Counted from the stretch's first letter, positions 32,222 through 43,092 are shown. The stretch is DNA of 64,000 bases from Leishmania martiniquensis (GCF_017916325.1 NC_090146.1:482501-546500); one strand, 5' to 3'. Program-made: numbers and translations. The notes: generated from the sequence alone by a model not told the origin.

Positions 32222-32953
32222 ATGAGGTTCTCGGTAGCGCTGTCAAAAGGTGGCCAACGAAGCGTTGCTAACAGGCGCGCGGAGTGGCCTGCGCTTGTGG
32301 ACGCGCTGTGCACGCTGTGCGAGCTGACCATGTACCGCAAGACGGTGACGAGCGCGCTGTCTGGCGGCAACCGGCGCAAGCTGTCTGTGGCGATGGCGCT
32401 GGTGGGTGGCCCGCGGGTGATCTTCCTGGACGAGCCGTCTGCCGGCATGGACCCTGTGGCGCGGCGCGGGATGTGGACGGCGATCCAGCGCGCCTCGGCG
32501 CACTGCTCTGTGGTGCTGACGACGCACCACCTGGAGGAGGTGGAGGCGCTCGCGGATATCGTCGCCATCATGGTGCGCGGGCATGTGCGGTGCATCGGCG
32601 ACAAGGTGCACCTGAAGAACAAGTTCGGCAGCGCCTTCGAGGTGAGCGTGCTCCTTTCGTCGGCGAAGTACGCGGAGCGCTTCTCATCCTTCATGAAGGC
32701 GGAGCTCCCTGAAGCTGTGGTGAGGGAACGAGAGGGCCGCCGGTTTGTGTATCAGCTGCCGCGCGGCCGTGGCTTCGGCGCCGTTTTCCGCGCGTTGCAG
32801 CAAAACAAGGAGCGGCTGCACATTACGGACTACAGTGTATCGCAGACATCGATCGAGCAGGTATTTCTGAAAGTGTTAGAGTCGGCACGACGAACGAGTC
32901 GAAGGCTTCGGGAGAGGCGTCTGCGTACCTGGGCGCTGGCACGTCTGCTCTAA
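32222..32953 (+). pseudogene. Truncated ABCA relic: distal half of NBD2 only (243 codons)
   Basis: The ORF is intact but holds only the end of an ABCA protein. Residues 1-17 (MRFSVALSKGG...) match no ABCA sequence. From 32272 it joins NBD2 downstream of Walker A and the Q-loop. It keeps LSGGNRRKLS, VIFLDEPSAGMDP, the TTHHLEE H-loop and the C-terminal YSVSQTSIEQVFLK motif. Bases 32272-32875 match 39088-39691 of copy 2 with only about three differences seen (one changes D to E). After that the tail is unrelated. Without Walker A or membrane domains it cannot be a transporter or bind ATP normally. It may be a silent donor for gene conversion, or may be expressed, since an AG acceptor precedes its first ATG. 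I call it a relic with an open frame. Confidence 0.8.
32272..32875 (+). repeat. 604-bp segment duplicated from ABCA copies 2 and 3
   Basis: Offset is constant (6816) to 39088-39691. Differences noted by eye at 32713, 32848 and 32872 only. It is slightly closer to copy 2 than copy 3 at the 3' end (GTGTATCGC shared with copy 2). Confidence 0.88.
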
Positions 32954-33916
32954 TTTTTCTATCTGTGCTGGCGCCTGAACAAATCAGTGATGGTGATTCG
33001 GTTCGCTGACATCTTCCCCGTGTGCGTTTGGTGACGCTCGTGTCGCGTTTGCGGCAGAGGCACGGATCCTGGCGCGTGCTTTTTATCACATTCAGATGTT
33101 TCATGCGCATGCGCTCATGTGGCGGTGTCTGTGTGCATGTGTGCATAGGTGTGTGCCTTACTGTAATATATCTAGCTTTCTCTGTGAAGTGTGCATCATT
33201 CGAGAGGAATCTGCTCGAGAGACGAACACAGTGCGTCATCAAAAAAAAAGAAACAAAAGGGTAAAAGAAAGAAGACGCGTTGAGAAGATCAGTGAAAGCG
33301 CGAGCACAAACGCGCCTTGCCTGCGTTTCTGTGGGTTACGCTGTGCATACCCCTCCGCTACCGCTTCCTCTTTGGCATCACGAGAGACGGGGAGGAGGCG
33401 AAGGAGCGGTGCTCCTGCTGAGATCTTTTCTCACGCGGCACTCTCGTTCTTTCTGCAGTGGTGGGCGGTTTCCGCTGCCGTCCATATGCGCGCGCGCCGC
33501 CCATTGACGAAATTTCTCTCGCTTTCTAACGGAATCTTTTTCTTCCTTTGCTCTCTACGGGCTGTCCCGAGACGATCTCGTGCGTTACCTTCGCTGCGTT
33601 GCCGCTGCTCGAGGTGCGCACTGGTGATGCGTGCTCGCGAGCATCGCTACTCAAGTGCTGCCCCTCACTTGGACTGGCAAAGGCCACACGTATACGGACT
33701 CACGCACGAGTGTACCCGCGTCTCTCAAGAGGAGCTCATTTCACGAGGGCTCGTCGTCAAAACTCCTCGAGCCGCGCAAATCACTTGCACCTAGTGGAAT
33801 CAGGAGCCTCTTTCTCAAATCGCTTCCGGCTGTTGCCATCGAGGCGTGCGCGTCTGCACGATTCCGATCGCCTTTCGCCGCCGTCGTTTCAATGGTAAGG
33901 GCTCTGCCCCCCGTCT
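32954..33916. other. Spacer before ABCA copy 2
   Basis: About 1 kb, mixed composition with an A-run at 33241-33249 and C/T tracts. No gene recognised. A short upstream ORF (33892-33960) overlaps the next CDS start. Confidence 0.55.
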
Positions 33917-33960
33917 ATGCTGCCCCTCTTTCTTATCTCGGCGCCCCTATCGCGACGTGA
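33892..33960 (+). other. Possible uORF overlapping ABCA copy 2 start
   Basis: An ATG at 33892 opens 22 codons and ends at TGA 33960, in a different frame from the transporter ATG at 33917. It matters only if the SL acceptor lies upstream of 33892, which I cannot fix. Confidence 0.35.
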
Positions 33961-36900
33961 GCGGTCGCGCGGCTTGACACCGCTCATGTATGGCCCGGAC
34001 ATCTTCGATAGCTCCAGCCACCAGAGGTCTATGCGTCTTTCGATGAACCCCAGTACACCCTTGACGGCTGGTGGGGCTGCCCTCTCTCCTGCCGACAAAG
34101 TGCCGCGCAGGTCTCTCGACCAACTGCGGCTGAATGAGAATGAGGAAGCGGCTCACGGTGACGAGTACGACGCATGGGATACGGAAGCGTGTTTGCACAC
34201 GGCGACCCTTTCCCAGGAGCCTTCTGCGCAGGCTGCCGCTGGCGCGACCAGATGGCACGGCTTTCGTGCGAACAACGAAGGAAAGGAGGAAGACGAGCCA
34301 ATGGAGGACTTGGCTACCACCACGTCACCGATTGGCGGCTCCGAGTCCTCCAACCGAAGCTGGTACTCATCGTCAAAGCGGCGCGCTGGCTTGGGTGCAA
34401 TGCGTCGCAATGAGCTGATGAGCCAAACGGTAAAATTCACTGAACTAAACATGCGTGACTTGGAAAGTCAATGTTTCGATCTCTCGCCGAGGACCAGTAG
34501 CACCAGCAGCGGGTCAGATGATACCACGAGCCGAAGCAGGGGTAGCGTATCGCAGGCAGATGACGAGTGCGTCACTGGCGCATACAATGGGTCCTCGTGT
34601 ACCTTTTTTGTAGACCAGCTGTTGGCTGTTGTGAGACGATCGGCACGTGAGCTGTGGCAGCGCAAGCTGGATTTACTCGTAGATGTTGCTGTGCCACTTG
34701 TATTCATGGCTGTGTCCATTGCCTTGTGGGCCATCTGGGGCACACAATATAACGAGGAAATCTCGTACCTTTCCACGAACTTAGAGTCCGATAACATCGG
34801 CGCGGCTGGCCTGCACGCGCCTGCTACGTACGACTTCACGTGCATGAAGCAGCCAGACGGGACACCGACATTGGCCGAGTTCGTACGGTGCGAACCCATG
34901 GAGTTCACGACCTGCGATCCTATTACCCAGCAATGCGAGACGCACAGTGTCATCAACTACATCTGCGACGGTGACTCGAGCATGCTTCCTCTGCCAGCAG
35001 GATACGAGGTGTGCCGTGTATCCTACGAGTGGAAAGAGCTCGTCATCGCAAGCTTACGAAGCTACTGGTGCTGGCTGTCAGCTGTTCCTACCCTCGACGT
35101 ACTCATCAGCCTCCAGTGGACAGCTCTCTCTGCATACCGCCACATTGTACCCTTCATCGCAAAAACGCTGGCCGGGTTCGCTGCGAACACGCGCTTCACT
35201 GCAATTCTGTGCAGTGGTGATTTATACTTTGTCGGCGAGCACAGCGTCACGTCGCAGCTGATCGCTTATATGAAAAGCACCTCTGCTCTCGTTCAATATG
35301 TGACCGACTCCAAAGTCTATGGCAGCGTTCAAGAAGCCCGCCGCTCTGTGAAGCGCGGCGGGCGCCTGTGGGCCATCGTGGAGCTGCGGCAGATCAACGC
35401 GGCTGGGATGGACCTCGTGCTGCACATGAATAACTCCGCCCTGCCGTCGTTCACCACCACGTACGATGTCGCATATAGCGGAGGCGTGCTGTTCGACACG
35501 GCTGAGCTGTACCTGCTGTCCGGCTTCACCACCCTGCAGCAGCTCGTCTCTGAGTTCTACGTCAACACATTTCACTCTGCACGAATGAACATGACGCATT
35601 TAATGGTGGCCATGGGCACGCCAAAGTACAATCGCGTGCCCCTGATGGCGCAAGCGCGTCCTGTGCTACCGTTGATATTCTCTCTTGCCTTCCTGTACAG
35701 TGTGTCCCAGCAGACGAAGCGCATTGTGCTGGAGAAGGAGCTGCGGATCCGCGAGGCGGTGCTGATCATGGGGCTCAAGCAGTGGGCCATCTACGTGAGC
35801 GAGCTCATTGTGCAGGTGGGGATCTTTGTGCCGACGTGCGTGCTGTGCGTGCTGATGCTGAAGCTGACGTACGTGACGAAGAGCGACCCGCTGATCCTGT
35901 TCCTCATCTTCCTCGTCTTTGCCCTCACGACGATCCCGCTGTCGGGCATGATCGCTGCCTTCTTCAGCAAGTCGCGCCTTGCGTCGCTCGTGGCGCCGGT
36001 GATCTACTTCATCTTGGTGATACCGATGTTCGCCATGACGAATGCGCAAGGCTGGGTCGTGACGCTGTTCTCTGTGTTCTCGCCGAGCGGGTTTGCCGCG
36101 GCGCTGAACGTGTTCCTGCTGCATGAGTCTGGGAGTGGGTGCGGCGCTGCGCAGATGACGTCGCGGCGCGACAACCCGACGCTCGCGGTTCTTCTTGGGA
36201 TGCTGGCGGCGGACTTCTTTGTCTACTATGTGCTGATGCTGTACCTGGACGCTGTTGTGCCGAAGGAGTGGGGCACGCCGAAGCACCCGCTGTTCTTCAT
36301 AATCGACCCCGTCAAGTGGTTCTTCGGTGCCAAACCTAAGCGCCTGGAGGGCGGCGCCGACGGGCGCGCGGAGAACGGCGTCTTCGAGTCGCTCGACTAC
36401 TCGCAGGACTGCGTGTCGTTCGAGGGCATCCGGAAGGAGTACCGGCGCGGCGGCAAGAGGTTCGTTGCGGTGAACAACCTGTACTGGGGGATGCGCGAGG
36501 GCGAGATCTCTGTGCTGCTGGGGCACAACGGCGCGGGCAAGACGACGGTGCTGAACATGATGACGGGGATGGTGGAGCCGGACGAGGGCGACTGCTACAT
36601 CTACGGCAGCTCTGTGCGGACTCAGCTGAGCGAAGTGCGCCGCCAGATCGGGTACTGCCCGCAGCACAACATTCTGTGGCCTGAGCTGACGTGCCGCGAC
36701 CACCTCGAGTTCTTTGGGCGGATCAAGGGGCTGAAGGGGTGGGAGCTGGAGAATGCGGTGTGCCGGATGCTGTACGAGACGGACCTGCTGGAGAAGATCG
36801 ACCAGCCGGCGAAGCGCCTCTCCGGCGGGATGAAGCGGAGGCTGTCGATCGCGATTGCGTTTGTGGGTGGGAGCCGGCTTGTGCTGCTCGACGAGCCGAC

Positions 36901-39718
36901 GGCCGGGCTGGACGTTGGTGCGCGGCGGCAGACGTGGGAGCTGCTGCGGCGCATGTCAGAGGCGCACACGCTGCTGCTGACGACGCACTACATGGACGAG
37001 GCGGACCTGCTGGGGCACAAAATCGGCATCATGAGCCAGGGGCGCCTGAAGTGCTCCGGCAGCAGCCTGTTCCTCAAGTCTCGGCTCGGCGGGGGCTACT
37101 GCATCGTCATCTCCGTCGATCCCGAGCTGGACCCAGACGCGGTGGACGACGTGGTGCTTGGAGCTGTTGATGGCGCGAGTGTTCTTAGGCGCAACGGGTG
37201 TGAGCTGACATATGAGCTGCCTGCGCGAAGCGCGAACAGGTTTCCTGCATTGCTCGATGAGATTGACTCCGTGGAGGCCGACGGCATTCGCGGCTACTCA
37301 CTGGCTGCGACGACGCTGGAGGAGGTGTTTCTGAAGGTGTCGGAGGAGGATGTCGCGGGCCGCAGCGAGGCGGCGGAGCAAGAGAACGTGGAGTTGATCT
37401 GGAACTGCGGGGTTGCGCGGTCGGCGCTGTGGTTGCAGTTTCGTACGATGATGGTGAAGCGATTCTGGAGTGCGCTGCGGGACCGGAAGATGCAGTGCTT
37501 TCAGATTGTGTGCCCGGTTGTGTGCATCCTGATCGCGATGCTGTTGAACCTAGTGCACTTCGCTGACCCTCAGTCATTGGCCTTCGATTACTTGATGTTT
37601 AATGGCGAGGTTACACCGGTTGTGGACACATCTTTCTGTGACGTGATGTGGGGCAGTGTACCGGGCGCCATCGGCTTCGAGGTGAACGAAACTTACTACA
37701 AAGGCGCGCAGGTGCTGGCTGACTACCTCTTGGACACGTGGTACACGCATGCGGCGCCGCGCTACGGCGCCGTGTCGTGCCTTGACCGAAACGTGACGGC
37801 GCTTTTGATGATGGCGAAGCAGTGGCGTGGCACTAACGTCAATGTGTTCTTGTATAACTCGTCGTCACACCATCAGGCTGGCCTGAATCTTGCCACGTAC
37901 TACGATTTGTTCCTCAAGTACTTCCTCAAAAGCGACCATGCGTTTATGCGCTACTCGGCAGAGTTGTTCGAGAGGCCTTCCGGCGAGCCTCAGCTGGGCT
38001 TCATTTTTATCGGCGCATTGGTGATGATCCCGTTCACGTTCCTCCCATCCAACCCGGTAGCGTGGGTGGTGAAGGAGCGGGAGTGCGGGGCGCGGCACTT
38101 GCAGAACCTGTGCGGGCTGAATTTCTTCGTGTACTGGGCATCGAACTTCATCTTCGACATGGCTGCATACGTGGTAACGATGTTGCTGTGCGTCCTACTC
38201 TTCACCACCTTCGACCGGCAGGAGTTCATCGGACCTGATCGCGTTGGCGGCACGTTCGTGCTCTTCCTCGTGTACGGCTTGACGAGCACGGCCGGTGCGT
38301 ACGCACTGAGCTTCGCCTTCGCAGAGCACTCGTCTGCGCAGACGATTGTAATGGGGGTCAGCTTCGTCGCGGGCTTCCTGCTTTTAATGCTTGTGTTGGT
38401 GCTGGAGCTTGACCCGAGCAACGCGGACACGGCGAACAAGATGCGCTGGGCTTTCCGGGTGATTCCATCGTACAGCATTGGGGAGGGACTCATCGGGCTG
38501 CTGATGCTGGACAGCAAGGTGGCTGTCGGCACGGCAACCGGTGCCTGGGACATGAACCAGCTTGGGTGGCCTCTCGTCTACCTCGCCATCGAGCTCCCAT
38601 TCTTTTGCATCGCCACGCTGGCGCTGGACCACCCCGCGGCGGAGCGGCTTCCGCAGCGGCTGCGATACTGCCGTGACGCAGACCCCATAATCCCGAGCGA
38701 CGAGGATTCTGACGTGGGGGGCGAACGCCAGGCCGTTTACGAGGCCCAAAACAAGGGGGACACGTCAAGCGACGTTGTACGCGTGGTGAACCTGCAGAAG
38801 CGGTACAGAAGCGGCAACGTGGCTGTGAAGGGCATCACCTTTTCGATCTTCCCGGGGGAGGTGTTCGGGCTCCTGGGGACGAACGGCGCGGGCAAGACGA
38901 CCACGATCTCGATGCTGTGCCAGCAGTTCCTGCCGACGGGCGGCAGTGCGTACGTGTGTGGGTACGACATTGTGGAGCAAAGCAAGGAGGCGCTGCGGTG
39001 CATCGGGTACTGCCCACAGTTCGACGCGACGCTGGACCTGCTGACGGTGGAGGAGCAGCTGGAGCTGTACGCTGGGGTTCGTGGGGTCAGGCGCGCGGAG
39101 TGGCCTGCGCTTGTGGACGCGCTGTGCACGCTGTGCGAGCTGACCATGTACCGCAAGACGGTGACGAGCGCGCTGTCTGGCGGCAACCGGCGCAAGCTGT
39201 CTGTGGCGATGGCGCTGGTGGGTGGCCCGCGGGTGATCTTCCTGGACGAGCCGTCTGCCGGCATGGACCCTGTGGCGCGGCGCGGGATGTGGACGGCGAT
39301 CCAGCGCGCCTCGGCGCACTGCTCTGTGGTGCTGACGACGCACCACCTGGAGGAGGTGGAGGCGCTCGCGGATATCGTCGCCATCATGGTGCGCGGGCAT
39401 GTGCGGTGCATCGGCGACAAGGTGCACCTGAAGAACAAGTTCGGCAGCGCCTTCGAGGTGAGCGTGCTCCTTTCGTCGGCGAAGTACGCGGAGCGCTTCT
39501 CATCCTTCATGAAGGCGGAGCTCCCTGACGCTGTGGTGAGGGAACGAGAGGGCCGCCGGTTTGTGTATCAGCTGCCGCGCGGCCGTGGCTTCGGCGCCGT
39601 TTTCCGCGCGTTGCAGCAAAACAAGGAGCGGCTGCACATTACGGACTACAGTGTATCGCAGACGTCGATCGAGCAGGTATTTCTGAAGGTGGGAAGACTT
39701 GCCAAGGGTCTCCGTTAG
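33917..39718 (+). CDS. ABC transporter subfamily A, array copy 2 (full length)
   Basis: 1933 aa from the first in-frame ATG. ATGs at 33986, 34031 and 34043 are alternatives because no clear splice acceptor fixes the start. A Ser-rich hydrophilic tail of about 250 aa precedes TM1 (about 253-275). The first large loop is about 276-585. NBD1: Walker A GHNGAGKTT at about 869, LSGGMKRRLS at about 968, LVLLDEPTAGLDVG at about 988. NBD2: GTNGAGKTTT at about 1654, LSGGNRRKLS at about 1753, VIFLDEPSAGMDP at about 1773. Both sites carry the catalytic Glu. The NBD1 signature has Met in place of Gln at position 5, unlike copies 1 and 4. Long tracts are nucleotide-identical to copy 3, while N-terminus and both extracytoplasmic loops differ strongly. 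The gene ends shortly after YSVSQTSIEQVFLK, with a short tail KVGRLAKGLR. The substrate is unknown; lipid is inferred from the family. Confidence 0.93.
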   Translation: MLPLFLISAPLSRRERSRGLTPLMYGPDIFDSSSHQRSMRLSMNPSTPLTAGGAALSPADKVPRRSLDQLRLNENEEAAHGDEYDAWDTEACLHTATLSQEPSAQAAAGATRWHGFRANNEGKEEDEPMEDLATTTSPIGGSESSNRSWYSSSKRRAGLGAMRRNELMSQTVKFTELNMRDLESQCFDLSPRTSSTSSGSDDTTSRSRGSVSQADDECVTGAYNGSSCTFFVDQLLAVVRRSARELWQRKLDLLVDVAVPLVFMAVSIALWAIWGTQYNEEISYLSTNLESDNIGAAGLHAPATYDFTCMKQPDGTPTLAEFVRCEPMEFTTCDPITQQCETHSVINYICDGDSSMLPLPAGYEVCRVSYEWKELVIASLRSYWCWLSAVPTLDVLISLQWTALSAYRHIVPFIAKTLAGFAANTRFTAILCSGDLYFVGEHSVTSQLIAYMKSTSALVQYVTDSKVYGSVQEARRSVKRGGRLWAIVELRQINAAGMDLVLHMNNSALPSFTTTYDVAYSGGVLFDTAELYLLSGFTTLQQLVSEFYVNTFHSARMNMTHLMVAMGTPKYNRVPLMAQARPVLPLIFSLAFLYSVSQQTKRIVLEKELRIREAVLIMGLKQWAIYVSELIVQVGIFVPTCVLCVLMLKLTYVTKSDPLILFLIFLVFALTTIPLSGMIAAFFSKSRLASLVAPVIYFILVIPMFAMTNAQGWVVTLFSVFSPSGFAAALNVFLLHESGSGCGAAQMTSRRDNPTLAVLLGMLAADFFVYYVLMLYLDAVVPKEWGTPKHPLFFIIDPVKWFFGAKPKRLEGGADGRAENGVFESLDYSQDCVSFEGIRKEYRRGGKRFVAVNNLYWGMREGEISVLLGHNGAGKTTVLNMMTGMVEPDEGDCYIYGSSVRTQLSEVRRQIGYCPQHNILWPELTCRDHLEFFGRIKGLKGWELENAVCRMLYETDLLEKIDQPAKRLSGGMKRRLSIAIAFVGGSRLVLLDEPTAGLDVGARRQTWELLRRMSEAHTLLLTTHYMDEADLLGHKIGIMSQGRLKCSGSSLFLKSRLGGGYCIVISVDPELDPDAVDDVVLGAVDGASVLRRNGCELTYELPARSANRFPALLDEIDSVEADGIRGYSLAATTLEEVFLKVSEEDVAGRSEAAEQENVELIWNCGVARSALWLQFRTMMVKRFWSALRDRKMQCFQIVCPVVCILIAMLLNLVHFADPQSLAFDYLMFNGEVTPVVDTSFCDVMWGSVPGAIGFEVNETYYKGAQVLADYLLDTWYTHAAPRYGAVSCLDRNVTALLMMAKQWRGTNVNVFLYNSSSHHQAGLNLATYYDLFLKYFLKSDHAFMRYSAELFERPSGEPQLGFIFIGALVMIPFTFLPSNPVAWVVKERECGARHLQNLCGLNFFVYWASNFIFDMAAYVVTMLLCVLLFTTFDRQEFIGPDRVGGTFVLFLVYGLTSTAGAYALSFAFAEHSSAQTIVMGVSFVAGFLLLMLVLVLELDPSNADTANKMRWAFRVIPSYSIGEGLIGLLMLDSKVAVGTATGAWDMNQLGWPLVYLAIELPFFCIATLALDHPAAERLPQRLRYCRDADPIIPSDEDSDVGGERQAVYEAQNKGDTSSDVVRVVNLQKRYRSGNVAVKGITFSIFPGEVFGLLGTNGAGKTTTISMLCQQFLPTGGSAYVCGYDIVEQSKEALRCIGYCPQFDATLDLLTVEEQLELYAGVRGVRRAEWPALVDALCTLCELTMYRKTVTSALSGGNRRKLSVAMALVGGPRVIFLDEPSAGMDPVARRGMWTAIQRASAHCSVVLTTHHLEEVEALADIVAIMVRGHVRCIGDKVHLKNKFGSAFEVSVLLSSAKYAERFSSFMKAELPDAVVREREGRRFVYQLPRGRGFGAVFRALQQNKERLHITDYSVSQTSIEQVFLKVGRLAKGLR
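35687..37552 (+). repeat. 1866-bp block apparently identical to ABCA copy 3
   Basis: Constant offset 8882 to 44569-46434. It covers the end of TMD1, all of NBD1, the linker and the first helix of TMD2. The translations are identical throughout, and so are the out-of-frame translations, so the nucleotide sequence is identical or nearly so. Confidence 0.9.
38542..39651 (+). repeat. 1110-bp block apparently identical to ABCA copy 3
   Basis: Constant offset 8861 to 47403-48512. It covers the last TM segment, linker and almost all of NBD2. It ends abruptly at base 39651, after which the two genes differ. Two further short blocks with the same offset are 38051-38170 and 38221-38354. Confidence 0.9.
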
Positions 39719-41689
39719 TGAAGCGTAGACGGTGTCGGCGTAGTGTTACGGATTTAGGCGAAAGAAGAAGTCGCTCATCAGTTCGATTTTCGTCTCGAGT
39801 GAAGTTCGGGCGGACTTTGACCGCGACCAGCGATTCTGCTGTGCCGGCGCACTTAGCGTTCTTTCGCTCCTTGCGCTTCTCTCTTTTGTGGATTGGTGCA
39901 ATGACAGCCTGAGGTGTCGTCTGCCGTCTAACGCTTCACATCGCTTCTGTCGGCGGGCTTCTCTCATGTTCTCTCGCCTTCTCCCAATATTCGGTGCCTG
40001 GCAATCACCTGATACGTTTTTTTTTCTTCGTGTGTGTTTATGCAAAATGGAACAGTGCTGCTCTTGAGGTGTGATGTGAGGGCTCTTCCGGTGTCGTGTG
40101 CGGCCGCGCTGTTTTCTAAGTAAGTGTGACTCTCTCTCTCGTATGTGTTTGGCTCCAGCTAGCCTCTTTTCTCCTCGTAGCGTCGCTGGTAATTGTGACG
40201 CCCATCTTGTATGTGCACTGTGCTACGAAAACTGGGGCAGGTGTGCGTGTGCGCCTCTACGGACACTCTGTATAAAGCACCTGCCGAGGCCCCTTCCTGT
40301 GTCATCCCTCCTCACACTCACCCTTCCGCCCTATTCATACTCTTTACTCAGCCTTGCCAGCCTCTGCGCTACTTGAAGCGCTTCTTGTGCGCAGCCCTCC
40401 TCTATTGCCTCTCTGTTCTACTGGCTTCGCCTCCCCCCTTGCCAGGGTTGCCGCCGGTTTCAGCCCTGGCAGTGGTGCTCGACGCATTCATGTGCATGTC
40501 TTTTTCTTCTTTTAGGGCTTCTCGCTCTCTATGTGTGTCTCGTTATGCCTGTATTGGCCCCTCCCCCTTCCCCGTGTTTCCTCGTCTCCCTCGTCGATGC
40601 TATGTGTATTCGCTATTTTGTTTTTTTGCTGCCGTCTTCCTCCCCTCCCTCTCATTCTCTCTCCCCCCTCTGCTGCCAGACGCATGTGTATCTCCTCCTC
40701 CTCTCTCGCTGTGGCCACCGTGTGGGTGTGTGGGTGGATGGTGATGGTGAGGAGCGGGAGTAGATGATGTACATAAGCGGACACTTTCATGCCCGCAGCT
40801 AAGCACCAAAGGGGGGAGAGGCATTCTACCGTAGTGATCTCTGTGCTTTCCACTTTCTTTTGCGGCCACGAGCAATGGCGCCCTTTCAACTTTCACTCCC
40901 GCCCCTCCCCCTTCCCTCCCCTCCTCCGGTGAGCTACCCATCTTTCTCTTTCCGGCAGACCACTGCTGCTTCACCGACAGCTCTTTTACTCGCCTTTTCT
41001 TACGCTTCCCAGGCCGGGTTATGCCGGTCCGCATTGCTCGTTCTCGAACACCATCGTGGCTCAGCATCTTTCCCAACTCCATGGCCCACCGGCGTATTTG
41101 GCCGCCACCCATTTTCCGCGCTCCACACTCATCTGCCTTCTCGTGTGCCGCGCCGCCCTCACAGCCTCTCTTTAGGCATATCGACTTCCCCACCGGCATA
41201 TCCCCTCGCTCCCAGGAGAGGGCCGCCAAGGCAACAAGAGAGGTAAAGAGCAACGGCCGCTTGACCGCACCCACACAGATGCTGGCGAAAGGAATCGAAG
41301 TGCCGGCCTTTGCTGAGATGTGTAGTTTCGCCAAGGTCGTGCTGGGCCTCCGTATCCTCATACTGTGTCTTCTTTCTGCCTCGCCTGTGACCACTTCTCT
41401 CGTGCGCACGCTGGCTAGGACAACCCTCACTGCTTGCATCACCATGCTACCTTGCCCCTTTCTGCCCCACTCATCCACTTGCGTCCCCCCTTCGCTACCA
41501 CCTCCACTGCCGATTCTTCGCCGCGTTCGTTTCATCTGTTCAATAGAGTTCTATATTCCACGGACAAGTGGCTCGCGCGCTTCTCAAGTATGCGAAAAGG
41601 CTGCAGGCGGTGCACTTTTTTGCCTCCTATGCGGCCAGATCGAAAGGCGGAAGTGTCAGGAGGCGGACAGTACGTCCCGGCTCTTAATG
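39719..41689. other. Spacer after ABCA copy 2, left part
   Basis: About 2 kb of T-runs and strongly C/T-rich DNA. No gene. Probably 3' UTR and downstream processing region of copy 2. Confidence 0.6.
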
Positions 41690-42500
41690 ATGTGCGGCGG
41701 TGCACCCTCAGGAAATGTACACGGCGCGCTGCATTGGACGCTCCGCGTGGTGGCGCTGGTCTCCTCTATCCTTCACACAGAGACTTTGAGCAGCGAACGC
41801 TTTCAAAGAAGGATTTCGGCTTGCACATGACCGCCACATTTCTTGCATGTCCCACGCCTCTACGGATCGAGGATGGGCTGGCCGATTGAATCCGCTGGCG
41901 ACATTTCTGACACAGCCTCGGCTGCTGCTGTGCTCGAGGAAACCTTTCATTCTGGCATGGGGGGGAGGCCCTCCGTCTCGCCTTCCTGCATCTGAATGCA
42001 CCGCTCCGCGCCAGCAGATGTGTGTACATGGGCTGGATGACGCAAGACATGCTCTCAAAGGTGCAGCGCAGCGATGCGACCACCTGGATCTGCAAGAGAG
42101 GAGGGTGTGGGTGTCTGGTTGCCGCGCAAAGAGACACACGCCGAGCCACGTGCGGCGAGGCTGGCGCTGTACCAGCTCGATCCGGAACCAACTCTCCGAT
42201 GGCAGCAGAGGGTTATGTCGGTGACGGGCCATTTACGCTCTCGCGCATGCGCAACAGCAGTCGCATGGGATTTGCGGCATGGGGCGCGTTGTGCCTCTGA
42301 ATACGTCGTGCGCATGGACACATAGCCGGCTGAACCCTGCCGGCACACTGCTGCATCTTGCAGAGTGCGTGTCGCACCCGGGGTCCTCTCTCATCCAACC
42401 GTATGTGTATGAGCGGGGTGTATCGTCGCCAATGATGAGCAGCGCTTTTTTTTTCACTCTTCCGCGAAGGTTTGCGAGACACTAGACAACACGCTTGCCG
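41690..42500. mobile_element. Probable degenerate SIDER/DIRE-type retroposon
   Basis: A block of balanced base composition sits inside otherwise C/T-rich spacer. Phrases such as CACCTGGATCTGCAAGAGAG and GAGCCACGTGCGGCGAGG resemble, from memory, the short degenerate retroposons common in Leishmania 3' UTRs. No intact ORF, no clear poly-A end or target-site duplication was identified, and borders are approximate. Orientation was not determined. The call rests on composition and recollection, not on a search. Confidence 0.42.
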
Positions 42501-42949
42501 GCAGAGCAAAATCACTCAGAGGATGCACACGTCAGTGGTCAGCTCTCAGTAAGAGCATGTACTCTGACGAAAGGCGGCTGCGGCCTCAGAGAGAGAGCCC
42601 CGAAAGGGGGGCACGCGAAAGCACCCCGGCAGCAACTACTTCTTGAAATGTCGCCTCTATCGCCCCTTGGTCTGCGCCCAGACAACCTACCGCATGAAGG
42701 TCGTATACTCTCTCACTCTCTGCAAGCTGTGCAACGAAGACGGTAAACTCTTCCTCCCCCTCCCCTTTACGTTTCTCCTCCGCTCTCCGCTCTTCTTTTC
42801 GAGGGTCTGATTCGCACAGATCCATGGGCAACACCTTTTTCACCCAGGCCAGCACAGTACCCATTCAGTGCCGGTGCTCTCTTCTGTGCGTGCTATTTTA
42901 TCCATTGGTCGCTGCTACTGCGCTTCGGCTTCCGCACGTGCGCCTCTTT
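42501..42949. other. Spacer between putative retroposon and ABCA copy 3
   Basis: Mixed then C/T-rich sequence without a gene, likely upstream flank of copy 3. Confidence 0.5.
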
Positions 42950-43092
42950 TGCAGTTTTCCCCTCTCCTCTCCTCCTCCCCCTCCCTTTGCTTTCTCGCGT
43001 ATCCTTCCTGATCTTCTCATCCTCTGCGACCTCGCGGTGAATTCCTGCGGTGTGCGTTATTCGCGGTACGAAAGCGGCGACTACCTTTGCAG
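42950..43092 (+). promoter_or_regulatory. Probable SL trans-splice acceptor for ABCA copy 3
   Basis: A long C/T tract (about 42953-43025) is followed by ACCTTTGCAG (AG 43091-43092). The first ATG after it is 43126, in frame. Confidence 0.45.

Noticed and set aside
35666..36703. Long antisense ORF (345 codons) opposite NBD1 of ABCA copy 2, with equivalents at 44536-45585 and 54209-55105
   Set aside because: These are shadows caused by G/C third-position bias. They are Arg/His/Gln/Val-rich, recur only because the sense DNA is duplicated, and lie opposite the transcription direction of the unit.
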